Assembly (NCBI RefSeq): GCF_036785885.1
Contig: NC_092312.1
Coordinates: 11,116,001-11,180,000, forward strand
Direction: 5' to 3'
DNA length: 64,000 nucleotides
Source: Coffea arabica
Taxonomy: Eukaryota; Streptophyta; Magnoliopsida; Gentianales; Rubiaceae
Part shown: piece by piece, positions 59,223 to 64,000 of the stretch
Layout: each line of letters begins with the position of its first letter
How positions within the stretch are numbered: the first letter of the stretch is position 1
The notes under the pieces: model-generated
What the model was told of the DNA's origin: nothing
Databases searched by the model: none
Seen by the model: only the letters and a program-made list of their open reading frames with translations
Made by a program: the position numbers and the translations under genes

Positions 59223-62200
59223 CACTCTCTCTCTCTCTCTCTCTGGTGATAACTTTGCATAAAGATGCCATCATCCTGTAGCTTAAGCATTACAGCGACA
59301 GACTCAAACAAGCCACTTTGACTAGCCAGCACATCCAATTTTGCAGCAATAGAGAAGCAACACAAAAAAAACCAACTTCAACATTGTAAGAAGTGGCCAT
59401 AATTTCCAATCCAAACAGGTAAGAAAAATTGGGAGTAACAGTAAAAAATGTTCTGCAGGTTTCATGTCCAGAAGAAACTGGATTCTTTTACATATTACAT
59501 GGACATACACAAAAGTTCTTTTTAGTATAACAGTGCATATGTAATGAATAGATAAAAAGGAACATGAAGTTCATAACATTATCACGTCAAAACATTGTAG
59601 GATAACCCAATTTAATATCTCACCTGCGCACAATATCCCAGTTTCATGTCCATTCCCCATCCATGAACAAGATCACTCTGCAAAAAAAAATGCAATGAAG
59701 CAAAACTTTAGTAAATCGAAAGAAAAAACTAAAGTTTCAAAGCTTAATAAAAACGGCTTATATCATCCATCTCTGCTCACAATAGCAGCCAAAATGGGAA
59801 ACCAGGAAAAATAAAAATAGGCCTAAGAAAAAGTAAAAGACACAGTAAAATTCCTAGTCACCTGTTTCAACACACAAATTACTCAAAGAATTATATGAAC
59901 CTTGACAAGACAAACACAGACTCATAAATTGCTTAACATTAGGAGGACACAATCTAAAACAATCATTAGAATTAGTTCTTTTTCTCAACATGAAAAAAGG
60001 ACAAAAAGCCACAGCCACAGCCACAAGTATAACATAATTCACATGCATACCAAGATAAATCATTAGATTCTCAACGACAGACTGCCACAAAGCTATGAAT
60101 TACCGTGTCAAAATATGTTGAAGTAAAACCTATACCAAGCAGATGAATTTTTTAAAATATCTCACCTGTATTAGGTGCCAGGAACAATGCCACGCAGCTC
60201 TTGAAAAGACAGGAGCCATTCCTTCCACGAACCTGCAAAATTGAACCAATTAATTCAACTTCAACCTGAACAATTCGTAAAAACCTTCTTGATAGAAGCA
60301 TACCAAATAAACCAATACACATTCGTACTCATAAATTAGTAAACAAGTGAGAATACTGGCTAATTGCAAGATAGCAATTGGTGAAGACAGCTAAAAAAAT
60401 TACCCAGCACATGGTGGCCCATCACTTGCATCCGAACATTTCGTACTGCCTCTGGTTTCATAGACTCTTCTGCATTAAGTTAAAGCATTAGCACCTTTAA
60501 AGGCATCTACAAGGTGAATTTAGCATCATATCACAGCGATTATTGAACTCACTGGTGAAACTTCTTTGATCTCTGTCGTATTGTAATTCTATGATGTATA
60601 CCAGTAGAATTAGGGTCTAAAGCTGGCTGAGATATTTCCAGTCCTTCTGCCTTTACAATCTCCAAGTATCTAAGAAGAAAAAAGAAATGCAAGTAAAAAC
60701 CAACTCGATATACCTTTTTTAAGGTCACAGGCATTGCTCAAAGAACACCAAGAACATCATACAACTACAGCGCAGCCTAAATTTGAAAACAATGGATTCT
60801 CCCATCCCCTGCAATGCTATAATCCGAACTTTGCTGTATTACACATTTGAAGTCTTCACTCCAAAAATAGTTAATTAGAAACATCTAAGTAGAAGTCAAA
60901 TGAATCTTATGCAGACTGAAGCAAGACCATAGTTCGCAGGAAGAGGAGAGGAGTTAAGCATTGCTCATCCCTATATGCAAGAAGCATATGTGGCACTGAC
61001 AGAGAGGGAAAGCATTTAAAAATGTTTCCACAAACAAAAGTGATGGAAATTTTTAGTAAATAGAGTTTAAGAACCAAAGGAAAATGGGTCTAGTGATCCT
61101 AAAAGATAGGTGATAGATGCCCATTCTACAAAGAAAGCACAAAAGATGCTCGCCGGCTGTTTTTGTTTTCTTCCTCTCAGGATCAGAGGAAGGGGGGGAA
61201 AACACAAACCTCTCTTGGGATGCCCATTCTACAAAGAAAGCACAAAAGATACTGCATGAGTAACTACTGTACCTTCTTGGGCAGAAATGCTCCACCCCAA
61301 GATCTTCATCCCACAAGAATATGTAATCATAAGCAGATACAACAGCTGGGTGTAAGAAGCGCTTTGCAAACCACCTGAAATCCCATGAGATGCTTAACTG
61401 AGAACTACAAAAAAGAACTTTTATGCAAATTCTCCTTTGCTACATATTCTATATAAAAGACCATGGAATCAGAAATTCAAAGTTCAACCGGCAAAATATC
61501 AGGATCAAAAGAGCTTCTTTATTATTATTAGTACTACTACCACAACTACAACTACTACGACGACGCCAGGATTGGAAGAGGCAGTCTATCTATACCCTTA
61601 ATCCGGAGATTTAATCCTATTCTTTTCAGCCTCTTCAAGTTTCTGTATACACCACAAGGTTGCACAAACTATAAATAGTGCTAATAAGTTGGACAGAGGA
61701 AGCCATTTAATGATCAACTAGGTCCAAGTCTCACTGAACTGATACGTAGATGTTATTTGAGGCAACACTGGAGGCATAAATCATCAGCAAGGTTTGGCAT
61801 GAAAACTACAATCTTTGGTCCAGTAAATACCACAATTAACACTCAACAATTTCTAGCACTTAATGGGTAGAACAATTGTATCTCTTATTTGCTACAATGC
61901 TCTATTAGGAAACACTTCATTATGAGCATCCTCACCATTTGGTTTGGTTGAAGGCAACCATATGTATTGCCTTCTTACTCCATTCAAGGTTCCACCAACC
62001 ATCCACATTGCCATCATAGTGGAAAAGAACAATTGTAAAATTCTCTGGAAGAAACTGAATACAAAAACATAAGTTAATAAATATATCCAGAGAGTTTAAA
62101 CTTCTAGGAATCAAGCACCAACAAAATGTAATACCTTTTGTACGATTCTATCAACATTGTGCTTCTGCTTAATACCAACTGGAATAGCCAATAAGCACTG

Positions 62201-63139
62201 AGAACTGGGAGTATTGAGCTGCAAATATATAGGATGTTCAGCATAGAAAGAGCTTAAGCACATGAATAATGACCAGTTTATGATAAATCAAGCGGTCATA
62301 ATTTAGAAGAAATAGGAAATACTGAATTATAGTTCAAGAATAATTACCTCTTTTCTTGAACTATCGCTTGACCATAGAGGCTTTAACTCTAGATCCGATC
62401 TGGCCTCAATGATGCCACGAGGTAATGCATTCAAACTCGTAGTAGGTATACCAGAATCCTAGAAAAAGCACCAAACAGATCTCATTAAGTTAATAAACTT
62501 CAAGGAAATTCCAACTGCTAATGCAATGATGCAACACAACCATCAAGTGCAAGCAACTGAAAAGAATTGCATGACGTATGCCAAAGTTTATACCTTTAGC
62601 ATAAAAAAAGGCCTTAATCTTGACTCCATCTGATAAGGAAAGGGGAAACAGGGAGTGAGTAAGTGCACAGGAAAGGGAACATGAAAACTGAACACAGGTG
62701 GTCCTTAGCTGTAAAGATTCTATAGAAGTAAAACTGAGTTTACGACAAAACAAAGTATGTAATATTAGCATCCAGGTTGGTACAAAATATGCAATTTGAA
62801 ATGAACAGGAGAGCAAGAAGTTGATCATTGCAACTCTTAATTCACATAAATTTTTCAATTAAATTTTTTATCCAGAACAGAGAATTAGAAATTGCAATAT
62901 GATTAGGTTCACATAGGTTCATCCTCGAGCTTATAGCACCACCAAATTATGCTTGTGCTGTGGGTGGTTGCTTTGAATTATGGCAGTGATGGTTTAAACT
63001 CATTTAAGCCACCATCTCTACATACCTCTGTTTGTCGGTACTGATAATTGGTGGTCCTATACACCACGAACAACATTAATGTACAGATAACTACCATAAA
63101 TGGCAGTGGTTTCATCTTTGCTCCACATGTTCCCTGCAT
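56415..63139 (-). CDS. DUF707 family protein, type II membrane anchor, complete
   Basis: Fourteen exons in one frame: 63026-63139, 62594-62629, 62348-62458, 62135-62218, 61936-62054, 61273-61374, 60553-60669, 60404-60469, 60166-60232, 59624-59677, 58990-59079, 56869-56895, 56744-56770 and 56415-56561, giving 386 residues. ATG 63139 is the first ATG after an in-frame stop. An N-terminal signal anchor (PLPFMVVICTLMLFVVY, about 11-27) is followed by the DUF707 domain: CLLAIPVGIKQKHNVDRIVQ, FLPENFTIVLFHYDGNVDGW, NQTKWWFAKRFLHP, FLWDEDLGVEHF, TKCSDASDGPPC, WGMDMKLGYCAQGDR. The tail is very basic (RRRRRYSRRRHHK). The layout and acidic motifs suggest a Golgi glycosyltransferase-like enzyme, but the activity of the family is not established to my knowledge. 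Intron 11 (56896-58989) is 2.1 kb. The last short exons are the least certain. Confidence 0.9.
59151..59244. repeat. Compound CT/CA/CT microsatellite in a DUF707 intron
   Basis: A CT run (about 59151-59186), a CA run with one AAC interruption (to about 59225) and a second CT run, inside the intron 59080-59623, about 75 bp from the exon 58990-59079. Confidence 0.9.
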
Positions 63140-64000
63140 CACCACTTCATTAGTTTAACACTTGTGATATTCTTACATAGTCATCAAAGCACAATGCTCA
63201 AGTAATCTGTAATCACATCTACCCAGCTTATGGTGAATTGAACAGAAGTGTATGGATCATAGAACCAACCCCATCAAATATAGCGAGCCTTTTTTTCAGC
63301 AGCCACCACCATGGTTTAGATGCCCTCATAGGCAACTATTACTTTTAAAGAATCTCATAACAAACTGCAAGAAATGCATATCAAGCTGAAGGATCAATGG
63401 AAGAAAATAGAAGCCAAAAAACACAGCACAACTTTTAACTCAGTTACAATAACTAAAGACATTCCATTCTCCTTCTACATCAAACGATTGCACTTCTCAA
63501 AACAATCAATCGCCCAAATTTGCAAGATGGTATATCACGTAAACTCAAACCCTTTAACACAGCTTACAGTCAAATTAGAACAATTAAGAACCACAAAGGG
63601 AGGAATGGCAATTCAAGAAATAACCAGAAACACATGAATAATGTCCTTAATTATTCCTCCCTACCTTTGCATGTCTTTATTTATTCAAGCTGCAAAAAGA
63701 GCCCAAAATTATCCAAATTTGCATCTAAATTTCTTTCCAAGCCTACAATGTGTTTCAATGTTCACGAGGCAATTCTAGTCAAACTGTTTGCAAGACAACT
63801 TTGTTCTGCAGGCTGAACAACAAGCTCGCATGGACGTTTGAAAGGGGGGAGGGCAGAAATACATTACCCCGGGCATTATCTTTACCACTTACCAAGAGGC
63901 AGCAAAAATGTTCCAAACTGTTCAGCCTAAATGGATGTTCAAGTGTATTGATCTCAAAGATCAAAACGTGGCAGGGACATAATCAATTGACTATCTTCTC
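63140..64000. other. Upstream region of the DUF707 gene
   Basis: For the minus-strand DUF707 gene this is the leader and promoter side. An A-rich frame of 87-98 codons on the plus strand (63374-63816) resembles nothing I know and is not called. No other feature seen. Confidence 0.4.

Overview
The window reads as nuclear DNA of a flowering plant, almost certainly a eudicot: AT-rich, intron-split genes with GT-AG junctions, plant-specific protein families (DUF707, plant-type SCAMP, internal alternative NADH dehydrogenase, HAL2-like phosphatase, A20 protein) and plant transposons (Helitron, Stowaway, MULE foldbacks, a gag-only LTR element). The species cannot be fixed from sequence reading alone.

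Layout. 0.8-1.7 kb: last two exons of an NDA-type alternative NADH dehydrogenase (+). 1.7-16.4 kb: repeat-rich spacer with one possible small gene (2931-3119, -), a 666-bp foldback with a 9-bp target-site duplication, a 1.0-kb element with imperfect terminal inverted repeats, a 252-bp insert between 17-bp direct repeats, and several MITE/SINE relics and local tandem duplications. 16.5-20.1 kb: complete three-exon HAL2-like PAP phosphatase gene (+). 23.6-39.4 kb: one 15.8-kb Helitron on the minus strand with both termini visible (A|TC...CTAG|T). It encodes a Rep/helicase that is broken by three nonsense codons and split by a nested 5,957-bp LTR retrotransposon (30227-36183, +, TSD TCGTG), followed by a separate RPA-like gene whose nine exons still form an open 484-codon frame. 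The nested LTR element carries only an extra coiled-coil ORF and a gag with three nonsense codons; the whole pol region is missing, matching the TR-GAG class. 39.4-39.7 kb: a Stowaway MITE directly against the Helitron end.

41.8-42.2 kb: secreted glycine-rich, eight-cysteine protein (+). 43.2-43.4 kb: short A20-only zinc-finger protein (+). 44.2-44.5 kb: second Stowaway. 47.6-53.4 kb: complete 13-exon SCAMP gene (-). 56.4-63.1 kb: complete 14-exon DUF707 protein gene (-). The five host genes are functionally unrelated neighbours; I see no gene cluster. The most informative structure is the nested transposon locus, which preserves exact junctions and an unequal pattern of decay. Exon boundaries were deduced by hand from GT-AG sites, reading-frame continuity and family knowledge; no alignment or transcript data were available.
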